In this document: in pieces, positions 45,826 to 55,107 of the stretch
Layout: every line of letters begins with the position of its first letter
Position numbering within the stretch: position 1 is the first letter of the stretch
From: Rhodococcus jostii NBRC 16295
GTDB taxonomy: Bacteria; Actinomycetota; Actinomycetes; Mycobacteriales; Mycobacteriaceae
Reading direction: 5' to 3'
Length of the DNA stretch: 64,000 bases
Assembly (NCBI RefSeq): GCF_001894825.1
Contig: NZ_BCWY01000001.1
Span: forward strand, 186,001-250,000
Notes under the pieces: model-generated
Database searches by the model: none
Told to the model about the DNA's origin: nothing
What the model saw: the letters and a program-made list of their open reading frames with translations, nothing else
Made by a program: the position numbers and the translations under genes

Positions 45826-46520
45826 CCGCACTCGCCGCACCGGCACGGCCGCTGCACGGCGGACAGGGCTGGATGTGGCGGTGGCGCGACCCCAGCGCCG
45901 GGTACCCGTGGCGGTGGTGCCGCATCTATCACCCGTCCCCGCATACCCCGGACGGGATCACGCACCGCAGCTTCGGGCCGTTGCATCGGCTGGATCCGCA
46001 CCTGCCGGGCCCGGGTGGCGTTCCGCGCGTGTGCCCGCAACGCCGCTCGGTGCTGTATGTCGCCGGCAACGTGGCCACGGCAGTCGGGGAGGTGTTCGGC
46101 GACTACCCGGCTGCTGCGGTGTGCCCGCGCTACCGGGTGGCGTTGCTGCGACCGACGGCACCGCTGGCGGTGCTGGATCTGCGGGGTCAGGGAGCGGCGA
46201 TGCGGATCGGTGCGTTGCCGTCGTTGGCCACCGGTGATTATCCGCGTCCGCGTACCCAGGCCTGGGCGCGGGCGATCTATGAGGATCAGCCGGTGGCTCG
46301 GCAGCGGATCCGTGGGGTCTACTACGATGCTGCGCATTCGAACGGTCCCGCTTTGGCGTTGTGGAACACCGGGTCTCGGATCGAGGTGGTCCGCAGTGCG
46401 CGCGGGGAGGTCCAGGACTTCGCGCTGGCGGATCCGAGGATGTGGCCGCGCATCATCGATGCCGCGGTCAGCCTGGGTATGCGCGCGGATCTGGTGCCCG
46501 GCTGTCGCATCTGCCCGTAG
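45819..46520 (+). CDS. RES-domain toxin (putative NAD+-consuming enzyme)
   Basis: 233 residues. WCRIYHPSPHTPDGITHRSFGPLHRLDP carries the conserved Arg region, SVLYVAGNVATAVGEVFGDYP the Glu region, and RIRGVYYDAAHSNGPALALW the Ser region of RES toxins. It starts with GTG overlapping the antitoxin stop by 7 bases. All three key residue types appear present, in contrast to the first toxin, where Ser is replaced by Cys. Confidence 0.8.
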   Translation: MVAALAAPARPLHGGQGWMWRWRDPSAGYPWRWCRIYHPSPHTPDGITHRSFGPLHRLDPHLPGPGGVPRVCPQRRSVLYVAGNVATAVGEVFGDYPAAAVCPRYRVALLRPTAPLAVLDLRGQGAAMRIGALPSLATGDYPRPRTQAWARAIYEDQPVARQRIRGVYYDAAHSNGPALALWNTGSRIEVVRSARGEVQDFALADPRMWPRIIDAAVSLGMRADLVPGCRICP

Positions 46521-47107
46521 CTACGGAGCGTAGGGGGCCTGTTGTTCGGGCGTCGGGCCGCCGGACTGGTTGATCGTTCGCCGGTGGGCTGGACGTGGCA
46601 GGGTGAGGTTTCCAGTTGTACCGGCACTCGAGATGAGGGGCGGTTCCCTCTCATCTCGTTGCCGGGTGGCAGCTGGGTTCGGGGTTGGGAACTCCGGTTG
46701 GCGGCGGGGCGAGCGTGAACCCAGATCGACGACGCCGTGCTGGCGCTGCGTGAGGCAGCGGGCACGGTGGCCGACCCGGTCCGCCGAACTCGCTGCCGCC
46801 GAGGACGACCGTGGCCGGCCTCGAGGAGTCCTCAGCTCGAGTCGATCGTCTGGCCCACGCCCACCTCGTCGCGGCGGCCATCGCGACCACGGTCACCGAC
46901 CTCACCGAAACAATCGGTACCCGCGCTTACCGGGTCGCGGTCTCCGGAGGCTGTGACGACCACGTCCAGGATGTTGTGGCCGCGCGGTGCGCCATCGCCG
47001 CGTCGTACCAGCCGACCCGGTTGGGGCCGCGTGTATTTGGTTACTGGGGGACATGTCGTCATGGCAGGTCAAGATCAGATTTGGTTGCGCCGCTCCGTCG
47101 GTGAGCG
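46521..47107. other. intergenic, no gene seen
   Basis: Frames such as 46811-47104 contain some protein-like stretches (AHLVAAAIATTVTDLTETIG), but no ribosome-binding site or family is seen. It may include the remnant of a small gene. Confidence 0.4.
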
Positions 47108-47603
47108 TCAGGCCGTCGTGGGAATGGTGATCTGCTCGTTCCCGGCGATGGCAGAGAGCAGAGAGTGCGGGCAGGTGAGCACCCGAGGAGGCACCGGGAT
47201 CGCCTGCCGGTCGGTGTCGAGGTAGAGGCGGTAGGCGAGCTGCCCGCGTCGATGGGGGGCCGGTGTCCGGGTCGACGGCGCCGAGGAAATACCTCTGCGG
47301 AGTATCGACGGTCGAGAAGATCGCCTGCGCCCACTCGGCGGGCTCCGCGGGCGGCAGATACTGTCGCCGGCCCGTCTCGGCGTCGACGGTGTGCACGATG
47401 ACCGTGACGGCGAACCCGGCCGCCGCGGGGAACCACTCCTCGGCGGCAGCGTCGAACGGTGCGATGGACGTGTGGATCCGCAGCTCGATGTCCGTTCCGG
47501 TGCGCGCCGACGCCGTGATGATCTGCGGATGCGGTGAGGTGTCATCGGTCGCCAGAGACGGCAGCGCCTCGTCGGCACTGGGGCTTCTGGGGCATGCGGG
47601 CAT
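47108..47603 (-). pseudogene. Frameshifted paralogue of the 11,745-12,287 gene
   Basis: From the ATG at 47603 the translation follows the paralogue closely (PQIITASARTGTDIELRIHTSIAPFD, then VTVIVHTVDAETG, then YFLGAVDPDTG). At a run of six G (47254-47259) the frame shifts by one. The remainder (HRRGQLAYRLYLDTDRQAIPVPPRVLTCP, ending QITIPTTA) continues in another frame to the stop at 47108. The paralogue has CTG where this copy has GGGG, so one extra base explains it. Real mutation or homopolymer error cannot be separated here. Confidence 0.75.
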
Positions 47604-48298
47604 TGGGCAAGAGTACGGGCCGCCCACACCCGGCCGGCAGGGCGACGGCGTTTCGTCCGACCGACGGCAGGTCCGGCAGAATATGGCGGTGACCTGCGGA
47701 TGTGGCACCCCACGGCATGTTTTCCAACCAGCGATTACTCAGTTGACCGGAAAATTCGACAGCATGTACCCGGGCAACGAAGAAGCCGGGGGCGATAGGG
47801 CGCCATGCGATGAATTCATCGACCTCGTCGGAGAGCTAGTTGTCGAGTGCAGCGTCGGAAACTTGTCAGATGCGGAGAAGGAACTCGGGAACCGCTTTGA
47901 CAGTGCGGCAAGGTAACTTGCTGTGACCGACTAACTCCGGGCCAACCTTTAGCCGCAGTGGTCGTCATATGGCTGCCTACAGGGCGATCGAGATGCAGGT
48001 CACCGCAGGTCGGACTTTCCATCGAAATCCGCACCCGTGTGTGCCCAGCTAAGGCGCGCTACACAAGCGGGTGATAGGGCGCTGGCGGAAGATCTCGACG
48101 ACCGACCGGGACACTACTGTCCTACGGCGAATTTTGTATCCGAGAGAAGAGCGGCGTGGCGAATCTTTACGGGTTAATCTTGAATCTCAAGAGGTGATCT
48201 GAATGCGTCGGTTCCTGCGTCTATGGTGGTGCGTGGCGGCAGCTTCCCGCTTTGGTTTAGAGACCGATCGGTGTTATTGGGTATTTCGGAATAAGTAG
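47604..48298. other. intergenic, upstream region of the kinase-regulator gene
   Basis: About 700 bases. A plus-strand frame ends with a small protein-like segment (from 47764: EFIDLVGELVVECSVGNLSDAEKELG), but lacks a ribosome-binding site. The right half is lower in GC and presumably holds the promoter of the gene at 48299. Confidence 0.4.
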
Positions 48299-51200
48299 AT
48301 GGCTGAGTTTGACCCTCTCGCAACTCAACGCGATATCACGCCCGATATCGTAGACGAACTCAGTGAAGCTGGGTTCGAGAATGTGCAGGTGATCGGTCAG
48401 GGCGGATTCGGCGTTGTCTTCCGCTGTTGGCAACCCTCACTGGACCGCACTGTCGCGGTGAAAGTACTGACGCCCGGTTTCGACTCTGAGAACCTAGCGC
48501 GGTTCTTCCGTGAGCAAAAAGCGATGGGCCGGCTATCGGGGCATCCAAATATAGTCATCGTTCACGACGTGGGTACGACCGCCGCTGGTCGCCCGTTCAT
48601 CGTCATGCAATATCACCAGATCGGATCGTTGGAGCTGGAGATCCGCCGCAACGGCCCACAAGGCTGGCCTGCAGTGCTCCGGCTCGGCGTCAAGATGGCC
48701 GGTGCGCTGGAAACGATCCACCGTGTAGGGATACTCCACCGTGACGTGAAACCGGGAAACATTCTCCTCACCGATTATGGCGAACCGCAGCTTACCGACT
48801 TCGGTATATCGCACATTTCCGGGGGATTTGAAACAGCGCACGGCGCCGTAACAGGATCTCCCGCATTCACTGCGCCGGAAATCTTTCAAGGGAAACCGCC
48901 GTCCGTACAATCCGATATCTATAGTCTCGGCGCAACATTGTTTTGTGCAATAACTGGACATGCTGCCTTTACTCAGCACAGCGGCGAAAGCCTCGTCGCA
49001 CAATTCGTACGGATAGCACGCGAGCCGGCTCCCGACCTGACGGAATGGAAGCTGCCGGACGACCTTAGCGAGCTGGTGGAGCGAACTATGTCGCGGACGG
49101 TAGCAGATCGGCCGGTGTCCGCGGAAGAGCTGGGCAACCTCATTCGAGACGCCGAACGCCGCCACGGCTGCGAGGTGGATAGCATGCCACTTCCAGGGGC
49201 CTCCGCGGCCCACATGGTGCCGCCCGCGGAGGGTGCAGCCGCCGACGAGTGGTCCCTCGGTCGACACTCCCTCACGTCGTCACCCGTTCCACTACGCCGC
49301 AAGGACGGCAACCTGCCTGTCGAGCTCACCAGCTTCGTCGGCCGGCGTCACGAGCTCACGGAAGCCAAACGCCTTCTCTCCGAATCGCATCTGGTCACCT
49401 TCACGGGAACCGGAGGTGTGGGGAAGACGCGACTGGCACTGAGGGTCGGGGCGGACACCCGTCGATCCTTTAGCGACGGGGTCTGGTTGGTGGAGCTGGG
49501 AAGGATTCGTGATCCCCTGCTGGTGCCGGAAACATTCGTCGCGGTTCTCGGGCTCCGCGAGCGGTCCTTGCGTTCTCCGCTGACGCTGCTGAGTGAGTAT
49601 CTCGTCGAGCGTCAGCTCCTGATCATCGTGGACAACTGCGAACATCTGATCGCCGCGGTCGCCGAACTGATCGAGCCACTCCTGCATGGGTGTCCGGATC
49701 TTCGGATCATCGCAACGAGCCGGGAGCCGCTGCGGATCGGCGGCGAGATGGTCATGCGAGTTCCACCCCTCACCGTCCCCGATCCTGGCCATCCCGTTCA
49801 CCGCGGCGAGTCGAGTTCCGATGCGGTCCAGCTGTTCGTCGCCCGGGCGCGCACCGCGTTACCGGAGTTCGCGCTGACCGAGGACAACAAGGCGACCATC
49901 GGGCAGATCTGCCAGCAACTCGATGGACTTCCGCTGCCGATCGAACTTGCCGCTGTGCGGCTGCGAGCGATGTCCGCCACCCAGATCCGCAACCGGCTGG
50001 CAGATCGGTATTCGCTCCTCACCCGTGGTGGTAACCGGGGCGCGCCGAACCGGCAGCAGTCGCTGCGGCTGTCGGTGGATTGGAGTTACGAGCTGTGCTC
50101 ATCGCGTGAGCAAGTACTGTGGGCGCACCTCGCGATCTTTACGGGAGGATTCGACCTGGACGGTGCCGAAGGAGTTGCCGACCCGGGTTCGGACTCGGGC
50201 GACATCCTCGATTTGCTCGAGTCGCTGGTCGACAAGTCGATTCTGATCCGGGAGGAATTTGCGGGCCGGGTGAGGTTCCGGATGCTCGAGGTCCTCCGTG
50301 AGTACGGGCGCGAGAGGCTGACCGAACGTGGTGAGGTTGCACAGCTTCGGCTGCGGCATCGTGATTGGTGCGTGCAGTTGGTCGAGGGCGCCGAGCGTGA
50401 ATGGATTTCACCTCAGCAACCGGAGTGGATCGCTCGATTGCAGCGGGAGCAGGCGAATATCCGCGACGCTCTCGAATACTGCGTGGTCGTGGCGGGACAG
50501 GCGCGAGCAGGTCTCCGTATTGCGGTGGCCCTCTATCCGTTCTGGTTCACGCGCGGGCTCTTCGGTGAGGGCAGACGTTGGCTCGATCGACTCTTGGTGC
50601 TCGATGACGATACTCCGACACCGGAGCGTGTCGAAGCGCTGTATATCGACGGTGAACTGGCGGGATTGCAGGGCGACCTCCAAGCCGGGTGGTCGCTACT
50701 CGCGCGGGCGCGTGAGCTCGCCGACCGGCTAGGTAATGCAGACATTCTTTCGGGCGTCAGGTACGTCGAGGGAAACCTGGCGATGTATGGCGGCGACCCG
50801 GCCCGAGCGCTCGCCTGCTTCGAGAAGGCGCTTGACGGACTGAACACCGAATCGACCCTGGTGCGGCGAATCGAAACCCTCGTCGCCCGAGGGGTCGCCG
50901 GCTGGCTGCTCGATGACATCCCGCTCTCCGCCGCCTCGCACGATGAGGTGCTGCGGATCACCGAAAGCCGCGGAGAAGCGGTGTACCGGGCATATTCGCT
51001 CTGGGCACTCGGGCTCGTCGCGTGGCGCCAGGGGCACTCCGACCGTGCAGTCGGAAATCTCGAGAAGGGCGTCCGTCTTGCTCGTCGGGTCGACGACCCC
51101 GTCAGCGGCGCGCTGTGCCTCGAGGCGTTGAGTTGGATTGCTGCAGAGGAACTTCACGAGGAGAAGTCGGCCGTGCTCATGGGTGCTGCCCGTGCACTAC

Positions 51201-51592
51201 GCAAGACCGTGGGAAGTACGTCGGTGCACATTCCGGGTGTGGCGGATTTTCACGAGCGGTGCGAGCAGCGGACTCGCCGTGCTCTCGGCGACCGGGCCTA
51301 CACGGTCGCTTTCGAGCGCGGGAAGGCGCTCACTTTCGCCGAAGCCGCCGCGTACGCCCTCGACGAGAACCCGGCGCCCTCGCCCCGAACCGCCGACCCC
51401 GTGCTGACTCGTCGCGAGAGCCAGGTCGCAGGGTTGGTGGCCGACGGTTTGACCAACCGTGAGATCGCAACCAACTTGGTCATCTCACCTCGGACTGCTC
51501 AAGGGCATGTCGAACACATCCTCGTCAAACTTGGATTCACCTCGCGCACCCAGATCGCCGCGTGGTTCGCCGAACAGGGAACCCTGTCGTGA
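48299..51592 (+). CDS. PknK-like Ser/Thr kinase - STAND ATPase - LuxR regulator
   Basis: 1097 residues in three parts. Kinase (about 28-290): glycine loop GQGGFGVVF, Lys55, HRDVKPGN (147-154), DFG (167-169), APE. ATPase (about 340-600): Walker A GTGGVGKT (370-377) and Walker B LLIIVDNCEH (440-449), of the NB-ARC/STAND type, followed by helical repeats (about 650-1000). LuxR helix-turn-helix at the C-terminus (about 1036-1095): LTRRESQVAGLVADGLTNREIATNLVISPRTAQGHVEHILVKLG. This is the layout of mycobacterial PknK (about 1100 residues), a cytoplasmic stress and growth regulator. All motifs look functional. No membrane helix. Stand-alone gene. Confidence 0.93.
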   Translation: MAEFDPLATQRDITPDIVDELSEAGFENVQVIGQGGFGVVFRCWQPSLDRTVAVKVLTPGFDSENLARFFREQKAMGRLSGHPNIVIVHDVGTTAAGRPFIVMQYHQIGSLELEIRRNGPQGWPAVLRLGVKMAGALETIHRVGILHRDVKPGNILLTDYGEPQLTDFGISHISGGFETAHGAVTGSPAFTAPEIFQGKPPSVQSDIYSLGATLFCAITGHAAFTQHSGESLVAQFVRIAREPAPDLTEWKLPDDLSELVERTMSRTVADRPVSAEELGNLIRDAERRHGCEVDSMPLPGASAAHMVPPAEGAAADEWSLGRHSLTSSPVPLRRKDGNLPVELTSFVGRRHELTEAKRLLSESHLVTFTGTGGVGKTRLALRVGADTRRSFSDGVWLVELGRIRDPLLVPETFVAVLGLRERSLRSPLTLLSEYLVERQLLIIVDNCEHLIAAVAELIEPLLHGCPDLRIIATSREPLRIGGEMVMRVPPLTVPDPGHPVHRGESSSDAVQLFVARARTALPEFALTEDNKATIGQICQQLDGLPLPIELAAVRLRAMSATQIRNRLADRYSLLTRGGNRGAPNRQQSLRLSVDWSYELCSSREQVLWAHLAIFTGGFDLDGAEGVADPGSDSGDILDLLESLVDKSILIREEFAGRVRFRMLEVLREYGRERLTERGEVAQLRLRHRDWCVQLVEGAEREWISPQQPEWIARLQREQANIRDALEYCVVVAGQARAGLRIAVALYPFWFTRGLFGEGRRWLDRLLVLDDDTPTPERVEALYIDGELAGLQGDLQAGWSLLARARELADRLGNADILSGVRYVEGNLAMYGGDPARALACFEKALDGLNTESTLVRRIETLVARGVAGWLLDDIPLSAASHDEVLRITESRGEAVYRAYSLWALGLVAWRQGHSDRAVGNLEKGVRLARRVDDPVSGALCLEALSWIAAEELHEEKSAVLMGAARALRKTVGSTSVHIPGVADFHERCEQRTRRALGDRAYTVAFERGKALTFAEAAAYALDENPAPSPRTADPVLTRRESQVAGLVADGLTNREIATNLVISPRTAQGHVEHILVKLGFTSRTQIAAWFAEQGTLS

Positions 51593-51651
51593 GGTCCTTG
51601 ACGACTCCCTCGTCGATGCCACGACGGGCCGGAGTTGCTCGCGACGAGTGG

Positions 51652-51882
51652 CTACTCGACGCGCACGGTGTTCCTTGCCAGCTTGCGCGCACAGAACTCA
51701 CGGAGCGACAGTCGTGTGGTGAGGTCGAGACCCTCGACGAACTTCCTCTCCAGCGTCGTGTGTAGCCGCTGGTAAAAGAGCATTGGTGTGATCCCGAATT
51801 CGGGAAGAATGTATTCGTCCCCTCCGCCGTAGGGTGACCACCGCTTCGCGAAGGTGATCATTGAGTGGTCGATGTCAGGCAT
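51652..51882 (-). CDS. DUF3263-like small protein
   Basis: 76 residues from the ATG at 51882, with GGAGGAG just upstream (the longer in-frame ORF to 52044 is not supported). ITFAKRWSPYGGGDEYILPEFGITPMLFYQRLHTTLERK is the family core, followed by a basic helix LSLREFCARKLARNTVRVE. Smallest and cleanest of the four family members here. It lies directly downstream of, and opposite to, the kinase-regulator gene. Function unknown; size and basic tail fit nucleic-acid binding. Confidence 0.75.
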   Translation of the reverse strand: MPDIDHSMITFAKRWSPYGGGDEYILPEFGITPMLFYQRLHTTLERKFVEGLDLTTRLSLREFCARKLARNTVRVE

Positions 51883-52072
51883 CGCTCCTCCAGTGGTGCC
51901 GGGAATTGATCCCACATGGTCTCGAGTGGTTGCTGGTGAACTGGCGCACCAGGTGTCGTTGTGTTGCGCCAGTTCACGAGCGGCTGGGCGACCGAGGGGT
52001 CGCTTGTACCTGCGACGCGCTGACAGAGTGGCTGTGCACGTCACGAACAGGGGTAGTGCGATCTCGATGCGA

Positions 52073-52831
52073 CTATTTCGGAGGCATCCGGATCGCCCCG
52101 TCGAGGCGGATCGTTTCCCCGTTCAGCATCGGGTTCTCGACGATGTGCTCGACCAGCTGGGCGAACTCCTCCGGCTTGCCGAGTCGACTGGGATGGGGGA
52201 TCTGGGCGCCGAGAGCCTGCTGTGCTGCGGGGGGGAGGCCGAGCAGCATCGGAGTTTCGAAAATGCCGGGTGCGACGGCGCAGACGCGGATGTTGTGTTC
52301 GGCGAGGTCCCGGGCGGCGGTAAGGGTGAGACCGTGCACTCCGGCCTTGGAAGAACTGTATGCGGCCTGGCCGATCTGGCCGTCGAAGGCCGCGATCGAT
52401 GCCGTCATCACGATGACGCCGCGGTCGCCGTCGGACAGCTCGTTGACCCGCATCGTATCGGCGGCAAGCCGCAGGACATTGAAGGTGCCGATCAGGTTGA
52501 CCTCGATGACTTTCCGGAAGTGGTCGAGGTCGTGTGGGCCGTTCCTGCCGATGATCCGTTTGGGCGGGGCGATTCCCGCGCAGTTCACCACGGCGCGCAG
52601 TGGCGTCTGGCCGAACCGCGCCAGCGCTTGCTGCACATCGGTTTCCTGGGTTACGTCGGTGGGCGCGAACTCACATCGCTCCCCGAGGTCGGATGCCACC
52701 GCCTCGCCGGGCGAACCGGGCAGGTCGGCGATGACGACATGGGCGCCGGCTTTGTGGAAACGCTGGACGGTGGCGAGGCCGAGTCCGGAGGCGCCGCCGG
52801 TGACGAGAACTCCCTGATTGTCGAGTTGCAT
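52073..52831 (-). CDS. Short-chain dehydrogenase (3-hydroxyacyl-CoA dehydrogenase type)
   Basis: 252 residues, classical SDR: TGGASGLG (cofactor), NCAG, catalytic Ser in IVMTASIAAFDGQIGQAAYSSSKAG with the YxxxK tetrad. Similarity is to the type-2 3-hydroxyacyl-CoA/17-beta-hydroxysteroid dehydrogenase branch. ATG at 52831 lies 3 bases after the stop of the upstream dehydrogenase. It oxidises the hydroxyacyl-CoA formed in the adjacent pathway. Confidence 0.9.
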   Translation of the reverse strand: MQLDNQGVLVTGGASGLGLATVQRFHKAGAHVVIADLPGSPGEAVASDLGERCEFAPTDVTQETDVQQALARFGQTPLRAVVNCAGIAPPKRIIGRNGPHDLDHFRKVIEVNLIGTFNVLRLAADTMRVNELSDGDRGVIVMTASIAAFDGQIGQAAYSSSKAGVHGLTLTAARDLAEHNIRVCAVAPGIFETPMLLGLPPAAQQALGAQIPHPSRLGKPEEFAQLVEHIVENPMLNGETIRLDGAIRMPPK

Positions 52832-52834
52832 AGG

Positions 52835-53938
52835 TTATCCGTTCGATCGGTCGGAGGTGGCTGCGGTCGCAGCACCGTGGACGGTGAGGTCGGGCAGCGG
52901 AGTAGTCAGTGCCACCCAAACATCGCCGGAGTAGTGGGTGCGCACGAGATCGGCGATTCTCGCCGACCAGTACGCGCCTGATCCAAATTCGTCTCTCCAC
53001 GACCAGAGCCTGGTCGAATAGAAGTGCAGGGGGTGCTCGGCGGTCAGTCCCATTGCCCCGTGTAGTTGGTGGGCTGCACGGGCGACTCGGGTCGCTGCGG
53101 TTGCGGTCTGTACTTTCGCGGCGGCAATCGCCATGACGGCTGGGGCCGCAGGGGAGTGCCCCGGTGCGGGAAGCTGTTGTACTGCTGCGATGACGGCTGA
53201 CTCGGCTGCGGCGACTTCCTCGGCCATGGTTGCGATCGTGTGCTGCACGATTTGGTGCGCGGCAAGGGGTTTGCGGAACTGGCGTCTGACCAGTACGTAT
53301 TCGTGGGAGAGTCGGAGGCAGGAGCGAAGGGCGCCCAGGAGTTGGCAGCTGCGCCCCAGTGCCCCCAAGAGCATCACTTCGTCGATGACGTCTTCATCCA
53401 TCACGTTGTGGACGCCGATCGCGGTGTCGACATGGAGATCGTCGCGGGGTTCGCTTCCCAGACTGAGTCGCGGGGTCGCGGCCAGATACTTCCGGTTGAT
53501 CCGGACGAACGCGACCTTCCCTGGCGTGGTGGGAGCAATGGCCCACAGTTCGTCGCAGACGCTGCCCCAGGGCACCTTGTCGAAGGCTGCGGTGAGGTGC
53601 CAGCCATAGGTGGTTTTCGTCAGCGTGCTGGTTTCGTGCGCAGCGACTGCCGCGGTGACCAGTCCAGGGGGGAGCGTGTTACCGGTCTTCGCGGCCAGGT
53701 GGCTGGCAATGAACAGGCACTCGGTGAGAGGGGCGGCGATTCCGGCCTGAGCCGCTCGGATGGTGACGGTGGCGGCATCCGACCAGTCGCCGCCGGCGCC
53801 GCCGAGACTGTCTTCGATACCGACACGGGTGAGGTCGGATTCGACAAGCCTGGACCAGGCGGTCCCGTCGATATTCTCACCGGCACAAGCGTCTTCCTTA
53901 CCGAAAAGCTGCGACAGCAAGGAATCCAAGTCACTCAT
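52835..53938 (-). CDS. Acyl-CoA dehydrogenase subunit (first of an unlike pair)
   Basis: 367 residues from ATG 53938. C-terminal HQLHGAMGLTAEHPLHFYSTRLWSWRDEFG marks the FadE family. The N-terminal half is diverged and lacks the usual GlySer-rich flavin signature, as in one subunit of the alpha2-beta2 acyl-CoA dehydrogenases used in steroid side-chain degradation. It overlaps the other subunit gene by 4 bases. Confidence 0.85.
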   Translation of the reverse strand: MSDLDSLLSQLFGKEDACAGENIDGTAWSRLVESDLTRVGIEDSLGGAGGDWSDAATVTIRAAQAGIAAPLTECLFIASHLAAKTGNTLPPGLVTAAVAAHETSTLTKTTYGWHLTAAFDKVPWGSVCDELWAIAPTTPGKVAFVRINRKYLAATPRLSLGSEPRDDLHVDTAIGVHNVMDEDVIDEVMLLGALGRSCQLLGALRSCLRLSHEYVLVRRQFRKPLAAHQIVQHTIATMAEEVAAAESAVIAAVQQLPAPGHSPAAPAVMAIAAAKVQTATAATRVARAAHQLHGAMGLTAEHPLHFYSTRLWSWRDEFGSGAYWSARIADLVRTHYSGDVWVALTTPLPDLTVHGAATAATSDRSNG

Positions 53939-55107
53939 GAAACTTCCAATGCTCGCGCGATGATTCCGCGCATGATCTCGTTGGTGCCACCCCGGAGGGT
54001 GAAGCCAGGGGCGTGGGTTTGGGCCTGGGCGAACCATCGGGAAACATCGGACGCCCGCTGCGGGTCGGCGATGCTATCCATCCACCGTCGGGTGATGTCG
54101 ATCGTGTCGTTCTCGAGAGTCGTCCCGAGATCCTTGACGATCGCCGCCGCCACCCCCGGCGCCTCGGCACCGTCGAGGTGATGATTGATCCGCGTCGACA
54201 TCGCGCGAAGCACGGACAACCGGGCGATGACGGACCCGAGATCTTCGTCCCGCGCCTGATTCGGCTCGCCCTTGTCGGACGCGAGGGCGGCGAACATCGG
54301 AAACGTCGACAGGAAACGTTCCGGGCCGCTGCGCTCGAAGCCGAGTTCACCCATGACCTGCCGCCAGCCGCCGCCGACACGACCGAGCACGTTGTCATCG
54401 GGGACGAAGACGTCGTCGAAGATCACCTCACAGAAATGTTCGCGCCCGTCCAACGTCCGGATGGGCCGCACTGTGATCCCCGGTTGCCGCATATCGATGA
54501 TGACCTGGGTCAGCGCCTCGGCAGCTCGTTCCTCGACTCGTCCGGTTCGGACCAGCGCCAGCATGTAATGCGCCTTGTCGGCGTGGCTGGTCCAGATCTT
54601 CGATCCGTTCACCAGCCATCCACCGGTCGTCTGTGACGCGCGGCTGCGCACCGATCCGAGATCGGATCCGGATTCCGGTTCGCTCATGCCGATGCAGAAG
54701 AAGAGTTCACCGCGGGTCATCGCTGGGAGAAAGAACTCCCGTTGTGCCTCGGAGCCATGGCGCAGTAGAGAGGGGCCGATCTGGCGGTCGGAGAACCAGT
54801 GCGCCGCCACCGGTGCGCCGGCGGCCAGTAGTTCCTCGATCACGGCGAACCGTGCGGGTGCCGATGTCGCTCGCCCGCCGTACTGCTCGGGCCAGGTCAT
54901 TCCGATCCAGCCTTGCCGGCCCAGTTCGGCGGAGAAAGCAGCCGAGTGGCCGGAGAGCCAGCTGTCGCATTCGGAGATCATCAGACCCGATTGCGTGGCC
55001 TGCTCGAGGAAGGCGCGGACGCGGTGACGTTCGGCGGTGATCTCTTCTGGTTCGGGGGCGACGGATTCGGTGAAGAGTTCGAGCACCGACTCGACGGCCG
55101 TACTCAT
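53935..55107 (-). CDS. Acyl-CoA dehydrogenase subunit (second of an unlike pair)
   Basis: 390 residues. CIGMSEPESGSDLGSVRSRA and GGWLVNGSKIWTSHA are typical flavin and substrate-binding segments, and the C-terminus has the signature GGTNEIMRGIIARAL. Together with the preceding gene it probably forms an alpha2-beta2 enzyme that introduces the alpha,beta double bond into an acyl-CoA. It overlaps the crotonase gene by 4 bases. Confidence 0.92.
   Translation of the reverse strand: MSTAVESVLELFTESVAPEPEEITAERHRVRAFLEQATQSGLMISECDSWLSGHSAAFSAELGRQGWIGMTWPEQYGGRATSAPARFAVIEELLAAGAPVAAHWFSDRQIGPSLLRHGSEAQREFFLPAMTRGELFFCIGMSEPESGSDLGSVRSRASQTTGGWLVNGSKIWTSHADKAHYMLALVRTGRVEERAAEALTQVIIDMRQPGITVRPIRTLDGREHFCEVIFDDVFVPDDNVLGRVGGGWRQVMGELGFERSGPERFLSTFPMFAALASDKGEPNQARDEDLGSVIARLSVLRAMSTRINHHLDGAEAPGVAAAIVKDLGTTLENDTIDITRRWMDSIADPQRASDVSRWFAQAQTHAPGFTLRGGTNEIMRGIIARALEVS

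Noticed and set aside
45192-46337. 381-codon minus-strand frame opposite the second toxin-antitoxin pair
   Set aside because: Pro/Arg/Ser-rich; plus-strand genes have family motifs and overlapping starts.
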